The notes below the pieces were generated by a model. It saw nothing but the letters and a program-made list of their open reading frames with translations, did not search any database and had not been told where the DNA came from. Positions 1 to 9,307 of a stretch of 64,000 nt of DNA are shown here, piece after piece; positions within the stretch are counted from its first letter, which is position 1; every line of letters starts with the position of its first letter. Where the stretch lies: positions 2,666,001 through 2,730,000 of the forward strand of contig NZ_CP007212.1 in NCBI RefSeq assembly GCF_001411805.1. The letters are read 5' to 3'. Both the position numbers and the translations under genes were made by a program. Origin of the DNA: Burkholderia plantarii. GTDB lineage: Bacteria > Pseudomonadota > Gammaproteobacteria > Burkholderiales > Burkholderiaceae.

Positions 1-497
1 TCAACGCCGCGGTGGAAGCGGCGCGCGCGGGCGAACAGGGACGAGGGTTCGCCGTCGTGGCGGGCGAGGTGCGCACGCTCGCTCAGCGCAGCGCCAGCGC
101 CGCCAAGGAAATCAAGGACCTCATCGAAAGCTCGGTCGATCGCGTGGCAACCGGCGGCGAGCAGGTCAATCGGGCGGGCGCCACCATGTCCGAGATCGTC
201 AAGTCGGTCCGTCAGGTGACCGACATCATGGGCGAGATCGCCTCGGCGTCCGACGAGCAGGGCACGGGCATCGAGCAGGTCAACACGGCGGTCAGCCAGA
301 TGGACGCGGTGACCCAGCAAAACGCGGCGCTGGTGGAGCAAGCCTCGGCCGCCGCACAGGCCATGGCGGAACAGGCCGCCACACTCCGTGACGCGGTGGC
401 CTTCTTCAGGATCGGAGCGCATGGCGGGAACGACGCCTGGCAGGGAACCGGCGCCGCGCGTCGGCCCTTGTCCGCGCTGTCGCTGCAAGCGAATTGA
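1..497 (+). CDS. Methyl-accepting chemotaxis protein, C-terminal fragment
   Basis: This is the 3' end of a chemoreceptor gene whose start lies before the window; the frame runs from base 3 to the TGA at 495-497 (164 visible residues). It carries the conserved hairpin tip of the MCP signalling domain ([20 protein letters not shown], then [11 protein letters not shown]), the region that contacts CheA and CheW, followed by the descending coiled coil rich in Gln, Ala and Glu. Sensory and membrane domains are not visible, so the ligand is unknown. It ends just before the tRNA-Asp tail repeats, and a hairpin in those repeats could terminate it. The signalling part closely resembles that of the broken receptor at 35.6-37.3 kb. 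Confidence 0.93.
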   Translation, partial: NAAVEAARAGEQGRGFAVVAGEVRTLAQRSASAAKEIKDLIESSVDRVATGGEQVNRAGATMSEIVKSVRQVTDIMGEIASASDEQGTGIEQVNTAVSQMDAVTQQNAALVEQASAAAQAMAEQAATLRDAVAFFRIGAHGGNDAWQGTGAARRPLSALSLQAN

Positions 498-624
498 CTT
501 TCAAGCCTGGCGGAGCGGACGGGACTCGCCCACGTTCCGCGGGCCGCGGTTGCGCAAGCATGCGCAACCCTTCGACTCCCGCCGGAAGCCGCGCAGGCGG
601 CTTCCTCCACGCCGCATATGGACG

Positions 625-655
625 AAAAAATACCCGCTTGCGCGGGCATTTTTTC
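625..655. terminator. Decayed copy of the tRNA-Asp terminator hairpin
   Basis: Repeat unit 1 holds the A-tract/CCCGC...GCGGG/T-tract hairpin, but one stem pair is broken compared with unit 2 (A632 faces C647). It still has a T-run on both strands, so it may end transcription of the chemoreceptor gene from the left. Confidence 0.55.
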
Positions 656-778
656 AAATCTGGCGGAGCGGACGGGACTCGCCCACGTTCCGCGGGCCGC
701 GGTTGCGCAAGCATGCGCAACCCTTCGATTCCCGCCGGAAGCCGCGCAGGCGGCTTCCTCCACGCCGCATATGGACGA

Positions 779-806
779 AAAAATACCCGCTTGCGCGGGT
801 ATTTTT
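779..806 (-). terminator. Bidirectional intrinsic terminator after tRNA-Asp
   Basis: A perfect 12-bp stem (779-790 with 795-806) and a TTGC loop are flanked by A- and T-tracts, so it can work in both directions. It lies directly downstream of the minus-strand tRNA-Asp gene. Confidence 0.8.
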
Positions 807-812
807 CTAATC

Positions 813-889
813 TGGCGGAGCGGACGGGACTCGAACCCGCGACCCCCGGCGTGACAGGCCGGTATTCTAACCAACTGAACTACCGCTCC
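813..889 (-). tRNA. tRNA-Asp (anticodon GTC)
   Basis: The minus strand reads GGAGCGGTAGTTCAGTTGG at the 5' end, then a full cloverleaf with anticodon GTC (complement of 853-855), a T-arm GGGTTCGAGTCCC and an encoded CCA at 815-813. Length is 77 nt. Its 3' 21 bases recur twice downstream in the tandem repeat. Confidence 0.97.
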
Positions 890-1163
890 CGGGTCGGTAC
901 CACCAGCGAACCACCCGCCCATGAACGTCATCGGCTCCGGTCGCTGCGTCGGGGCCAAAACCCGCGACGGAGCGAGATTGTGCCCTGAATACCGGCACCG
1001 CGCAACCACATTGTGTCCGATCGAATGAACGATGCGGCCCCGGCTTGCCCGCCCGCGCGACGTCCTCCGGAAAACCGGCGCCGGCATCGACGGCGCACCG
1101 CACATCGCCCTCCCCCGCGCGATTACAATCCGCTCCGTGTTCCCCGTTGACGGACCCACGATC

Positions 1164-2096
1164 TTGGATCGACTCGAAGCCATGTCGATGCTGCTGTCCG
1201 CCGTCGAGAAAGGCAGCCTCTCGGCGGCGGCGCGCGACCTGCACATCCCCGTTTCCACGCTCACGCGCAAGGTGAGCGATCTCGAGATCCGGCTCGGCAC
1301 GCGTCTGCTGATCCGCACCACGCGCAAGCTGACGCTGACCGACGCCGGCCTCGCCTACGTGGCGGCCGCACGCCGTATCCTCGATCAGGTCCACGAACAG
1401 GAGCGCGAGGCCAGCGGCGAATTCACCATGCCGCGCGGCGAGCTGGTGATCGCCACGCCCGTGCAGTTCGGCCGGCAGCACGTGCTGCCCGTCGTCAACG
1501 CGTTCCTCGCGCAGTTCCCCGAGATCAAGGTCCGGCTGCTGCAGTCGGACCGCAACGTCGATCTGATCGACGCGCATGCCGACGCCGCGATCCGGATCGG
1601 CCGGCTGCCCGACAGCAGCCTCGTGGCGACGCGCGTCGGCGCGCTGCGCGCCGTCGTCTGCGCGAGCCCCGCGCTGCTGGCGCGCCACGGTGTGCCGCGC
1701 ACGCCCGACGATCTCGCGCGGCTGCCCTGCGTGGTCTTCAACAGCCCCTACCTGTCGCCATGGCGGTTTCGCACACCGGGCACCGATGGCCTGACGAGCC
1801 TCACGGTCGACCCGCGCCTGCACGTCTCGGCCCCCGACTCCGCCGCCGACGCGGCCGTGCAGGGCATCGGCGCGACGCTGCTGCTCGAGCACGACGTCGA
1901 TCACGCGGTGCGCGCCGGCCTGCTCGACATCGTACTGTCCGAGTACGAGGTCGAGCCGGTGCCCGTCCACGTGATCCACGTATCGCGCAACCTGATGCCG
2001 CTGAAGTTGCGCAGCTTCATCGACTTCGCCGTGCCGCGCCTGCGCGAATCGCTCTCGCATCTGGGGCGGCAGCCCAAGGGCGGTCTCGCTCGTTGA
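1164..2096 (+). CDS. LysR-family transcriptional regulator
   Basis: A 310-aa LysR regulator. The N-terminal winged helix-turn-helix covers about residues 1-60 (AVEKGSLSAAARDL, then a recognition helix around VSTLTRKVSDLE), followed by a linker helix and a two-lobed effector-binding domain. I chose the TTG at 1164, giving (M)DRLEAMSMLLSAVEKG, because LysR proteins of this subgroup normally start there; the GTG at 1137 and ATG at 1182 are alternatives. No divergent neighbour gene is present, since tRNA-Asp lies upstream, so the usual LysR target logic does not point to a partner. The effector is unknown. Confidence 0.92.
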   Translation: MDRLEAMSMLLSAVEKGSLSAAARDLHIPVSTLTRKVSDLEIRLGTRLLIRTTRKLTLTDAGLAYVAAARRILDQVHEQEREASGEFTMPRGELVIATPVQFGRQHVLPVVNAFLAQFPEIKVRLLQSDRNVDLIDAHADAAIRIGRLPDSSLVATRVGALRAVVCASPALLARHGVPRTPDDLARLPCVVFNSPYLSPWRFRTPGTDGLTSLTVDPRLHVSAPDSAADAAVQGIGATLLLEHDVDHAVRAGLLDIVLSEYEVEPVPVHVIHVSRNLMPLKLRSFIDFAVPRLRESLSHLGRQPKGGLAR

Positions 2097-2302
2097 GCTG
2101 ATGCTGGCGGCACGACGGCGCAGCCCCCGGCTACCGCGCAACGCATCGCCACCGCTCGCAATGCCCGCGCTCGCAGCCGCGCCGCCACCCCGGATCAGGC
2201 AAGCCGCAGCCCCTGCCGCGCGCCACGCACCACGAACGCGATTGCCGACGAGGCGGAACCTCGCTATGGTCGAAGCTTTCCGCCCGCCTCGAGACGCGAC
2301 GC

Positions 2303-3322
2303 ATGCCCCGCCCCTTGCCGCCCCTGCTGTCCCTGCGCGCGTTCGAAGCCGCCGCGCGGCGGCTCAGCTTCAGCCTGGCCGCCCAGGAACTGTTCGTCAC
2401 GCAGGGCGCCGTCAGCCACCAGATCCACAAGCTGGAGACGGATCTTGGCGTGGTGCTGTTCGACCGGCGCGCGCGGGGCGTCGAGCTGACGTCCGAGGGC
2501 CACGCCTATTACGCGAGGGTCCACCAGGCGTTCGCGCTGCTGCGGCTCGGCACCGAGGAATTGCGCGGCCGCGCGCCGGGGCGGACCACGCTCAGCGTCG
2601 GCGTCCTGGCGTCGTTCGCGACGCACTGGCTCGCGCCGCGCCTCGCGACCTTCTCGGCCGCCCATCCGCAGATCGACCTGCAGTTGCATTCGTCGATCGC
2701 GCTCGCCGATCTCGGCGCCGGCGAGGTCGATCTCGCGATCCGCTACGGCCGCGGCGGCTGGCCCGATGTCGAGGCACGCAAACTGATGCCGGAGCGGCTC
2801 GCGCCCGTCTGCGCGCCGTCGCTGCTCGCGAGCGGGCCGCCGCCTCGAATGCCGCCCCGAACACCGCGCGAGCTGCTGCGCTTCCCGCTGCTGAGCTCGT
2901 ACTCGCAGTACACCTTCGAATGGGACGCATGGGCCGCGCACGCGGGCCTCGACCTCGGCAACACGAAGCGGGTCCAGCTGCACGACTACAACATCGTCGT
3001 GGAAGCCGCGATCGCGGGGCAAGGCATCGCCATCGGCCGCCATCGGCTGATCGCGCGCCAGCTGGCGACGGGCGCGCTGGTGCGGCCGCTGCCCGGCCTC
3101 GTGCTGGACCATGCCGAGATCGGCTGGTGGCTCGTCATGCCGCGGCGCCGGCCGGGCGAGGCCGCGGCGGCGTTTATCGACTGGCTCGTCGCCGCCGCCG
3201 CGCGCGATTCATTCGACGCACTCGATGCGCCCGACAGCCTCGCCGGCACCACGAGGCAGGACGTGGTCGCAACCGCCGGCGCGACCCATGAATCCGGCTC
3301 ATGCGTCGCCGGCAAAGATTGA
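2303..3322 (+). CDS. LysR-family regulator, GcvA-like subgroup
   Basis: A 339-aa protein with an N-terminal LysR helix-turn-helix (LRAFEAAARRLSFSLAAQEL, then VTQGAVSHQIHKLE) of the type seen in GcvA and AmpR relatives, and a substrate-binding domain in the C-terminal two thirds. The tail after about residue 300 is Ala/Asp-rich and looks dispensable. It is followed 62 bp later, in the same direction, by the RidA/aminotransferase pair, which makes that pair the best candidate target or co-transcribed partner. GcvA-like regulators often respond to amino-acid metabolites; the ligand here is not known. Confidence 0.92.
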   Translation: MPRPLPPLLSLRAFEAAARRLSFSLAAQELFVTQGAVSHQIHKLETDLGVVLFDRRARGVELTSEGHAYYARVHQAFALLRLGTEELRGRAPGRTTLSVGVLASFATHWLAPRLATFSAAHPQIDLQLHSSIALADLGAGEVDLAIRYGRGGWPDVEARKLMPERLAPVCAPSLLASGPPPRMPPRTPRELLRFPLLSSYSQYTFEWDAWAAHAGLDLGNTKRVQLHDYNIVVEAAIAGQGIAIGRHRLIARQLATGALVRPLPGLVLDHAEIGWWLVMPRRRPGEAAAAFIDWLVAAAARDSFDALDAPDSLAGTTRQDVVATAGATHESGSCVAGKD

Positions 3323-3384
3323 TTGGTCGCCAGACGGCGCGACGACTAGCATCGGAGATCCCGAATCACTAACGCCAAGCCCTC

Positions 3385-3897
3385 ATGACTTCAACGATCT
3401 CCGGCCGCGTCGCGGCCCTCGGCCTCACGCTCCCGTCCGCGCCGCCCGCCGTCGCGAACTACCTGCCGTTCGTGCGATACGGCGACCTGCTGCATGTCGC
3501 CGGACAGATCTCGCGCCGCGATGGCCAGCCTGCCTGCCTCGGGCGGCTCGGCGACGCGCTGTCGATCGACGACGGCGTCGAGGCGGCGCGGCTGGCCGCG
3601 CTCGGCGTGATCGCCCAGATCGCCGCCGCCACCGACGACCAGTTGGCGCGCGTCACCCGCATCGTGCGCCTGAACGTATTCGTTGCGTGTACACCCGATT
3701 TCGATCGCCATCCGCTCGTCGCCAACGGCGCCTCCGATCTCGTCGTCGACGTATTCGGCGAGGCTGGCCGCCATGTTCGCAGCGCGGTCGGCGTCGCGTC
3801 GCTGCCCGCCGGGGTCGCGATCGAGGTGGACGCCGTCGTCGCGCTCGCCGCGCCCTCGTCACCCGAACCGAACGACCGTCACAAGGACCGCTCATGA
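3385..3897 (+). CDS. RidA (YjgF/UK114) family protein lacking the catalytic Arg
   Basis: A 170-aa Rid-family protein. Classical RidA hydrolyses reactive enamines and imines such as 2-aminoacrylate released by PLP enzymes. The core near YLPFVRYGDLLHVAGQI and the C-terminal signature RSAVGVASLPAGVAIEVDA are recognisable. Classical RidA has VARLP at this point, with the Arg that anchors the substrate carboxylate; here it reads VASLP, so this is a Rid subgroup without canonical imine deaminase chemistry. The stop overlaps the start of the next gene (ATGA at 3894-3897), implying translational coupling with the aminotransferase. Confidence 0.9.
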   Translation: MTSTISGRVAALGLTLPSAPPAVANYLPFVRYGDLLHVAGQISRRDGQPACLGRLGDALSIDDGVEAARLAALGVIAQIAAATDDQLARVTRIVRLNVFVACTPDFDRHPLVANGASDLVVDVFGEAGRHVRSAVGVASLPAGVAIEVDAVVALAAPSSPEPNDRHKDRS

Positions 3898-5093
3898 CTT
3901 CCGCCCTGTCCCCCGCCGCCGTCGATGCCCTGCGCGCCGCCACGCCGGGCGTCGCCCACACCACCCACTTCAACCACGGCGGCGCCTCGCTGCCGTCGGC
4001 CCGCACGCTGGAGGCCGTCCAGACGCAGCTTGCGCGCGAAGCCGCGATGGGGCCGATGGAAGCCGGCGCGGCCGGCGTCGAGCAGAGCGAGCGCGCCCGC
4101 GGGCTCGCCGCGCGCCTGCTCAACGCGCAGCCCGCCGAAATCGCGCTGACCACCAGCAGCACGCACGGCTGGGGCCTCGCGTTCGATGCGCTGGGCCGCT
4201 GGCGCGCCGGCGACCGGATTCTCGTCGCCCGCCAGGAATGGGGCAGCAATCTCGCCACGCTGCGCATCGCGGCGCAGCGCGACGGCGTGTCGATCGAGAC
4301 GATTCCGTGCGACGCGACGGGCGCGGCCGACCCCGAGGCGCTGGCCGCGCTGATCGACGAGCGCGTGCGGCTGATCGTGCTGACCTGGATGCCGGCCAAC
4401 GGCGGCCTGATCAACCCGGCCGCCGCGATCGGGCGCATCGCGCGCCGCCACGGCATCCCGTATTTCGTCGACGCGGCGCAGACGGTCGGCCAGTTGCCGA
4501 TCGACGTCGCCGAGCTGGGCGCCGACGTGCTGGTCGGCACCGGCCGCAAGGCGCTGCGCGGGCCGCGCGGCACCGGCCTGCTCTACATCCGGCAGGATTT
4601 CCTGTCGCGCATGACGCCGTCGTTCGTCGACGTCTGGTCCGCGCCGTTCGATGCCGACGGCAACCCGGTGCTGCGCCGCGACGCCGCGCGCTTCGAGACC
4701 GGCGACACGGCCTATGCGCTGCGCTGCGGTCTCGCGAACGCGCTCGACGAGGCGCTGACGCTCGGCATCGACGTGATCCGCGCGAGCATCGACGCGGTCG
4801 CCACGACGCTGCGCGAGCGGCTCGCGGCGCTGCCCGGCGTGAGCGTGCTGGACCTCGGCGGCGAACGCTCCGGACTGGTGTCGTTCGACGTGGCCGGCAT
4901 CGAGCCGGCCGAGGTGCGGCGCCGGCTCGCGGAAAAGCGGATTTCGATCGCCAGCAACGGGCTCGACTACACGCCGCTCGACATGGAGGCGCGCGGCCTG
5001 CGCGAAGTCGCGCGCGCCTCGGTCAGCTACCTGACCACCGAGGGCGAGATCGACACGCTGCTGGCCGGACTCGACGCGATCCGGCGCGTGTGA
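3894..5093 (+). CDS. Class-V aminotransferase fold protein (PLP-dependent)
   Basis: A 399-aa PLP enzyme of the aminotransferase class V group (NifS, isopenicillin-N epimerase-like). The motif VDAAQTVG supplies the ring-nitrogen Asp (D193) and GTGRKALRGPRGTG the Schiff-base Lys (K219). The start at 3894 is fixed by its ATGA overlap with the RidA-family gene. No Cys-bearing desulfurase loop is evident, so a cysteine desulfurase role is unlikely; epimerase, lyase or aminotransferase activity on a small amino acid is more probable. Coupling with a Rid protein fits a PLP enzyme that leaks or releases reactive imines. Confidence 0.9.
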   Translation: MTSALSPAAVDALRAATPGVAHTTHFNHGGASLPSARTLEAVQTQLAREAAMGPMEAGAAGVEQSERARGLAARLLNAQPAEIALTTSSTHGWGLAFDALGRWRAGDRILVARQEWGSNLATLRIAAQRDGVSIETIPCDATGAADPEALAALIDERVRLIVLTWMPANGGLINPAAAIGRIARRHGIPYFVDAAQTVGQLPIDVAELGADVLVGTGRKALRGPRGTGLLYIRQDFLSRMTPSFVDVWSAPFDADGNPVLRRDAARFETGDTAYALRCGLANALDEALTLGIDVIRASIDAVATTLRERLAALPGVSVLDLGGERSGLVSFDVAGIEPAEVRRRLAEKRISIASNGLDYTPLDMEARGLREVARASVSYLTTEGEIDTLLAGLDAIRRV

Positions 5094-5237
5094 CGAGCCG
5101 GCGCGGCAGCGACCGGGGATGACGACGGGGACGACAACGGCGCGCTTCACGGTGGCGCCGCGCCGGTGTTAGCGTTAGGCTCTCGCGCGGTGCCGCGTAA
5201 TGGCGGCACCGCCCTCTCCCTACGCCACGGAACGACC

Positions 5238-5909
5238 ATGCGCCCCGTCGACACTCTCGAAATCGAAACCGCCGCCGATCCCCGCTATGCGGTGATCCTC
5301 ATGCACGGCCTCGGCGCCGATGCCAACGACTTCGTGCCGCTGATCCCCGAACTGCGCCTGGCCGACGCGCCCGGCGTGCGCTTCGTGTTCCCGAACGCGC
5401 CGGAAATGCCCGTCACCGCGAACAACGGCTACGTGATGCGTGCCTGGTACGACATCCTGTCGTTCAACGGCGGCCTGAACCGCGACGTCGACGAAGCGGG
5501 CATCGAGGCATCGCGCGCGACCATCCGCGCGCTGATCGAGGCGCAGAACCGTCGCGGCATCCCGACCTCGCGAATCTTCGTGGCCGGCTTCTCGCAGGGC
5601 GGCGCGATGACGTGGACGGTGGGTCTCACGCATCCGGACGCGCTGGCCGGCCTGATCGTGCTGTCCGGCTACCTGCCGTCGCCGGCGCTGATCGCACGCG
5701 ATTTCCAGACGGCGAACCGCGACACGCCGATCTTCGCCGCGCACGGCAGCTTCGACGACGTGCTGCCGCCGCAGCTCGGCGAAGCCGCCCGCGATTTCGC
5801 GCTCGATCGGGGTTGCAAGGTGGACTGGCACGCCTATCCGATGCCGCACTCGACCTGCATGGAAGAGGTCGTCGCGCTGCGTGCGTGGCTGCTGGAGCGG
5901 CTCGTCTGA
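5238..5909 (+). CDS. Phospholipase/carboxylesterase family alpha/beta hydrolase
   Basis: A 223-aa cytosolic serine esterase of the carboxylesterase 2 / acyl-protein thioesterase type. VILMHGLGADANDF forms the oxyanion loop, GFSQGGAM the nucleophile elbow (S119), HGSFDDVLP holds the Asp (about D173), and MPHSTCMEE the catalytic His (H204). The usual family length is 215-225 residues. No signal peptide is present. The ATG at 5238 sits where family members start; the upstream extension is low quality. Transcription probably ends before the convergent tRNA-Val/hupB unit. Confidence 0.92.
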   Translation: MRPVDTLEIETAADPRYAVILMHGLGADANDFVPLIPELRLADAPGVRFVFPNAPEMPVTANNGYVMRAWYDILSFNGGLNRDVDEAGIEASRATIRALIEAQNRRGIPTSRIFVAGFSQGGAMTWTVGLTHPDALAGLIVLSGYLPSPALIARDFQTANRDTPIFAAHGSFDDVLPPQLGEAARDFALDRGCKVDWHAYPMPHSTCMEEVVALRAWLLERLV

Positions 5910-5972
5910 CGACACGGACCCTGGCGCCGAACAAGGCGCCGATCGAGACATCCCTCGCGGAAAGCAGGCAAG

Positions 5973-6007
5973 AAAAAACCCGCAGGGCCACCGGCCATGC
6001 GGGTTTC
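5973..6007 (-). terminator. Terminator after tRNA-Val
   Basis: AAACCCGCA (5976-5984) pairs with TGCGGGTTT (5999-6007), with an inner GGCC...GGCC helix. On the minus strand the stem is followed by a T-run, so it ends the hupB/tRNA-Val direction and may also serve the convergent esterase gene. Confidence 0.75.
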
Positions 6008-6060
6008 AGCATTTCGTTCAGGCTTCGGAGTCGAATTCCGTGCGCCCTGCGAAGCGGAAT

Positions 6061-6136
6061 GGTGGGTGCTGAGAGGCTCGAACTCCCGACCTACGCCTTG
6101 TAAGGGCGCCGCTCTACCAACTGAGCTAAGCACCCG
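6061..6136 (-). tRNA. tRNA-Val (anticodon TAC)
   Basis: The minus strand reads GGGTGCTTAGCTCAGTTGGT, then an anticodon stem CCCTT-TAC-AAGG region (TAC is the complement of 6101-6103), a T-arm GGGAGTTCGAGCCTC and an encoded CCA at 6063-6061. Length is 76 nt. It lies 69 bp after hupB on the same strand. Confidence 0.97.
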
Positions 6137-6204
6137 CTTCGCGTGCCGCCTGCCTGATGCGCGGTCCCGTCCAGTGACGTGACACTCATCAGGCAGCGAG
6201 CCGG

Positions 6205-6477
6205 CTAGTTTAATGCATCCTTCAGCGCTTTGCCAGCCCTGAATTTCGCGACGCGTGCTGCCTCGATCCGGATCGTTTCGCCGGTTTGCGGATTGCGCCC
6301 ATTGCGCGCGATCCGTTCGCCGACCTCGAACGTGCCGAAGCCCGCCAGCGTCACGCTGCCGCCGCTTTCGAGCGCCTGCATCACACCGCCGATCAGCGCG
6401 TCGAGCGCACGTCCCGCCGATGCCTTCGATAAATCCGCTTCGCGTGCAATGTGGTCGATCAAATCCGTCTTGTTCAT
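6205..6477 (-). CDS. hupB: HU-family DNA-binding protein
   Basis: A 90-aa nucleoid protein of the HU/IHF family that bends and compacts DNA as a dimer. It begins [19 protein letters not shown], carries the core [18 protein letters not shown], where the DNA-clamping arm contains the conserved Arg-Asn-Pro turn, and ends in the C-terminal helix [14 protein letters not shown]. The length is exactly that of HU. Its position after lon, followed by tRNA-Val, matches the common proteobacterial lon-hupB order; a terminator after lon means hupB probably also has its own promoter. Confidence 0.97.
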   Translation of the reverse strand: MNKTDLIDHIAREADLSKASAGRALDALIGGVMQALESGGSVTLAGFGTFEVGERIARNGRNPQTGETIRIEAARVAKFRAGKALKDALN

Positions 6478-6638
6478 CTGCCGTCCCCTTCCGTGAGTGG
6501 TTCAGTCTCAGGACAGCCGCCCCGTGCCGGCCGTCGCCCGGTTCACGCCGGGTCGATCATTAAATGAAGCCGAAACGGTCGTGTCAAGTGATACGGATGA
6601 GGCAACGCAATGCTCGGCGAAATCCTACGCCGACGTGT

Positions 6639-6670
6639 AAAAAAAAACCCCGCGGACAAGCCGCGGGGTT
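6639..6670 (-). terminator. lon terminator
   Basis: AACCCCGCGG and CCGCGGGGTT (6646-6655 with 6661-6670) form a perfect 10-bp stem with a 5-nt loop, followed on the minus strand by a run of eight or more T. It lies 22 bp after the lon stop codon. Confidence 0.9.
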
Positions 6671-6691
6671 CGGTTCCGAAACGGGTTCGGA

Positions 6692-9115
6692 TCAGTGCTT
6701 GACGACTTCCGTCGAGGCGTCCTTGGCGGCTTCGGCAACCGGTGCCGCCGCCTTGGCTTCCTCTTCGGGCAGGGCGTCGGGCACGCGTTCGAGCGCCAGT
6801 TCGAGCACCTTGTCGATCCAGCGGACCGGCACGATCTCGATCGCGTTCTTCACGTTGTCCGGAATGTCGGTGAGATCCTTCACGTTCTCTTCCGGAATCA
6901 GCACGAGCTTGATGCCGCCGCGATGCGCCGCGAGCAGTTTCTCCTTCAGCCCGCCGATCGGCAGCACTTCGCCGCGCAGCGTGATTTCACCCGTCATCGC
7001 GACGTTGGCGCGCACCGGGATGCCGGTCAGCACCGACACCAGCGCCGTCGTCATCGCGATACCGGCGGACGGACCATCCTTCGGCGTCGCGCCTTCCGGC
7101 ACGTGGATGTGGATGTCCTGCTTCTCGAACGCCTCGTCCTTCACGCCGAGACGACGCGAGCGCGAACGCACCACCGAACGCGCGGCCTCGACCGATTCCT
7201 TCATCACGTCGCCGAGCGAACCGGTGCGGATCACGTTGCCCTTGCCCGGCATCACGGCGGCTTCGATCGTCAGCAGGTCGCCGCCGACTTCCGTCCACGC
7301 GAGACCCGTGACCTGGCCGACCTGGTTCTCCTTGGCGGCCAGACCGAAGTCGTACTTGCGCACGCCGAGGAACGTGTCGAGGTTGCCCGCGTCGACCTTC
7401 ACCGGGCTCGCCGCCTTCTTCAGCAGCAGCATCTTCACCACCTTGCGGCAGATCTTCGACACTTCGCGTTCGAGCGAGCGCACGCCGGCTTCACGCGTGT
7501 AGTAACGGATGATGTCGCGGATCGCTTCCTCCGCTACCGCGATCTCGCCGTCCTTGAGCCCGTTGTTCTTCTTCTGCTTCGGCAGCAGATAACGCTGGGC
7601 GATGCTGACCTTCTCGTCCTCCGTGTAACCCGACAGGCGGATCACTTCCATCCGGTCGAGCAGCGGCGGCGGGATGTTCAGCGAGTTCGAGGTGGCCACG
7701 AACATCACGTCGGACAGGTCGAAATCAACCTCGACGTAGTGATCGGCGAACGTGTGGTTCTGCTCCGGATCGAGCACTTCGAGCAGCGCCGACGACGGAT
7801 CGCCGCGGAAATCCATGCCCATCTTGTCGACTTCGTCGAGCAGGAAGAGCGGATTGCGCACGCCGACCTTGGTCAGGCTCTGCAGGATCTTGCCCGGCAT
7901 CGACCCGATATAGGTACGACGGTGGCCGCGGATCTCGGCCTCGTCCCGCACGCCACCCAGCGCCATGCGCACGAACTTGCGGTTCGTCGCACGGGCGATC
8001 GACTGGCCGAGCGAGGTCTTGCCGACGCCCGGGGGCCCGACGAGGCACAGGATCGGCGCCTTGACCTTGTCGACGCGCTGTTGCACCGCGAGATACTCGA
8101 GGATCCGTTCCTTGACCTTCTCGAGGCCGTAGTGGTCCTCGTCGAGCACCTGCTCGGCGTTCGACAGGTCGTTGTTGACCTTGCTCTTCTTGCGCCACGG
8201 CAGGCCGATCAGCGTGTCGATGTAGTTGCGCACGACGGTGGCCTCGGCCGACATCGGCGACATCAGCTTGAGCTTCTTGAGCTCGGCGTCGGCCTTCTTC
8301 TTGGCTTCCTTCGGCATGCGCGCGGCGTTGATGCGCTTCTCGAGTTCCTCGAGATCGGCACCTTCCTCGCCCTCGCCCAGTTCCTTCTGGATCGCCTTGA
8401 CCTGTTCGTTCAGGTAGTACTCGCGCTGGCTCTTCTCCATCTGGCGCTTGACGCGCCCGCGGATGCGCTTTTCCACCTGCAGGATGTCGATCTCGGCTTC
8501 GAGCTGCGCGAGCAGATGCTCGAGCCGCTCGATCACCGGGAACATTTCGAGGATGTGCTGCTTCTGGTCGAGCTTGAGCGGCAGGTGCGCCGCGATCGTG
8601 TCGGCCAGACGCCCGGCCTCGTCGATGCCCGACAGCGAGGTCAGGATCTCCGGCGGGATCTTCTTGTTCAGCTTCACGTACTGGTCGAACTGCGACACGA
8701 TCGCGCGGCGCAGCGCTTCCGTCTCGGCGCTGTCGGCGTGGTCGGGTTCGAGCGGCAGCACTTCGCACGAGAACTGGGTTTCCTGTTCCTCGATCGACAG
8801 CGCCTGGGCGCGCTGCAGGCCCTCGACCAGCACCTTCACGGTGCCGTCCGGCAGCTTCAGCATCTGCAGGATGTTGGCAATACAGCCAACCTCGTACATG
8901 TCCTTTTCGGTCGGCTCGTCCTTCGCGGCGGTCTTCTGCGCGACGAGCATGATGTGCTTGCCGCCTTCCATCGCGGCTTCGAGCGCCTTGATCGATTTCG
9001 GCCGCCCCACGAAGAGCGGGATCACCATATGCGGGAAAACGACGACATCCCGCAGCGGCAGCAACGGGAGCGTAATGCGTTCCGGCGGGAGAAGTTGGGT
9101 GCCTGACATTTTCAT
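6692..9115 (-). CDS. lon: ATP-dependent protease Lon (endopeptidase La)
   Basis: An 807-aa protein of full family length. The N-terminal substrate-binding domain ([20 protein letters not shown]) is followed by a coiled-coil linker, an AAA+ module (Walker [10 protein letters not shown], Walker B around [10 protein letters not shown]) and the protease domain with the Ser-Lys dyad: S683 in [11 protein letters not shown] and K726 in [12 protein letters not shown], with spacing identical to E. coli Lon. It degrades misfolded and specific regulatory proteins in the cytosol. It is separated from upstream clpX by a terminator hairpin, so it likely has its own, probably heat-responsive, promoter. Confidence 0.98.
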   Translation of the reverse strand: MKMSGTQLLPPERITLPLLPLRDVVVFPHMVIPLFVGRPKSIKALEAAMEGGKHIMLVAQKTAAKDEPTEKDMYEVGCIANILQMLKLPDGTVKVLVEGLQRAQALSIEEQETQFSCEVLPLEPDHADSAETEALRRAIVSQFDQYVKLNKKIPPEILTSLSGIDEAGRLADTIAAHLPLKLDQKQHILEMFPVIERLEHLLAQLEAEIDILQVEKRIRGRVKRQMEKSQREYYLNEQVKAIQKELGEGEEGADLEELEKRINAARMPKEAKKKADAELKKLKLMSPMSAEATVVRNYIDTLIGLPWRKKSKVNNDLSNAEQVLDEDHYGLEKVKERILEYLAVQQRVDKVKAPILCLVGPPGVGKTSLGQSIARATNRKFVRMALGGVRDEAEIRGHRRTYIGSMPGKILQSLTKVGVRNPLFLLDEVDKMGMDFRGDPSSALLEVLDPEQNHTFADHYVEVDFDLSDVMFVATSNSLNIPPPLLDRMEVIRLSGYTEDEKVSIAQRYLLPKQKKNNGLKDGEIAVAEEAIRDIIRYYTREAGVRSLEREVSKICRKVVKMLLLKKAASPVKVDAGNLDTFLGVRKYDFGLAAKENQVGQVTGLAWTEVGGDLLTIEAAVMPGKGNVIRTGSLGDVMKESVEAARSVVRSRSRRLGVKDEAFEKQDIHIHVPEGATPKDGPSAGIAMTTALVSVLTGIPVRANVAMTGEITLRGEVLPIGGLKEKLLAAHRGGIKLVLIPEENVKDLTDIPDNVKNAIEIVPVRWIDKVLELALERVPDALPEEEAKAAAPVAEAAKDASTEVVKH

Positions 9116-9248
9116 TTCCCCATGAGTGGAATCAATTGTTCGGTAATTGAGGCCGGCACAGCAGATTGCAAGCCTTCAGCGCGTGGGAAATATCCGGTAA
9201 AAAATTCGCCGTGAAACGGGAAGTCAGTGTTACCCACAAGACTAAACG

Positions 9249-9284
9249 AAAAAAGCCGCTCATGACGCCATGAACGGCTTTTTT
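9249..9284 (-). terminator. Terminator between clpX and lon
   Basis: The AAAAAAGCCG...CGGCTTTTTT symmetry, with an inner TCATG/CATGA helix (one C-A mismatch), gives a long hairpin with T-runs on both strands. It lies after the clpX stop on the minus strand and separates clpX from lon. Confidence 0.85.
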
Positions 9285-9307
9285 GCTCCTTCAGACAGTC
9301 AAGCCGC

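Larger units (their letters stand above)
508..812. repeat. Two tandem ~152-bp units seeded by the tRNA-Asp 3' end
   Basis: Two near-identical units lie head to tail at 508-660 and 661-812. Each begins with the same 21 bases as the 3' end of the neighbouring tRNA-Asp gene (TGGCGGAGCGGACGGGACTC then G), and a third occurrence is the tRNA itself at 813. After the tRNA-like tail each unit has an 8-bp hairpin (549-568 in unit 1), a 9-bp hairpin (584-605) and a terminator-like hairpin. The units differ at one internal base and in the last ~15 bases. The arrangement suggests duplication of tRNA tail plus terminator, or remnants of integration at a tRNA attachment core. Confidence 0.9.

Noticed and set aside
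6695..9106. Open frame of about 800 codons antisense to lon
   Set aside because: Composition artefact; lon on the other strand has complete catalytic motifs.
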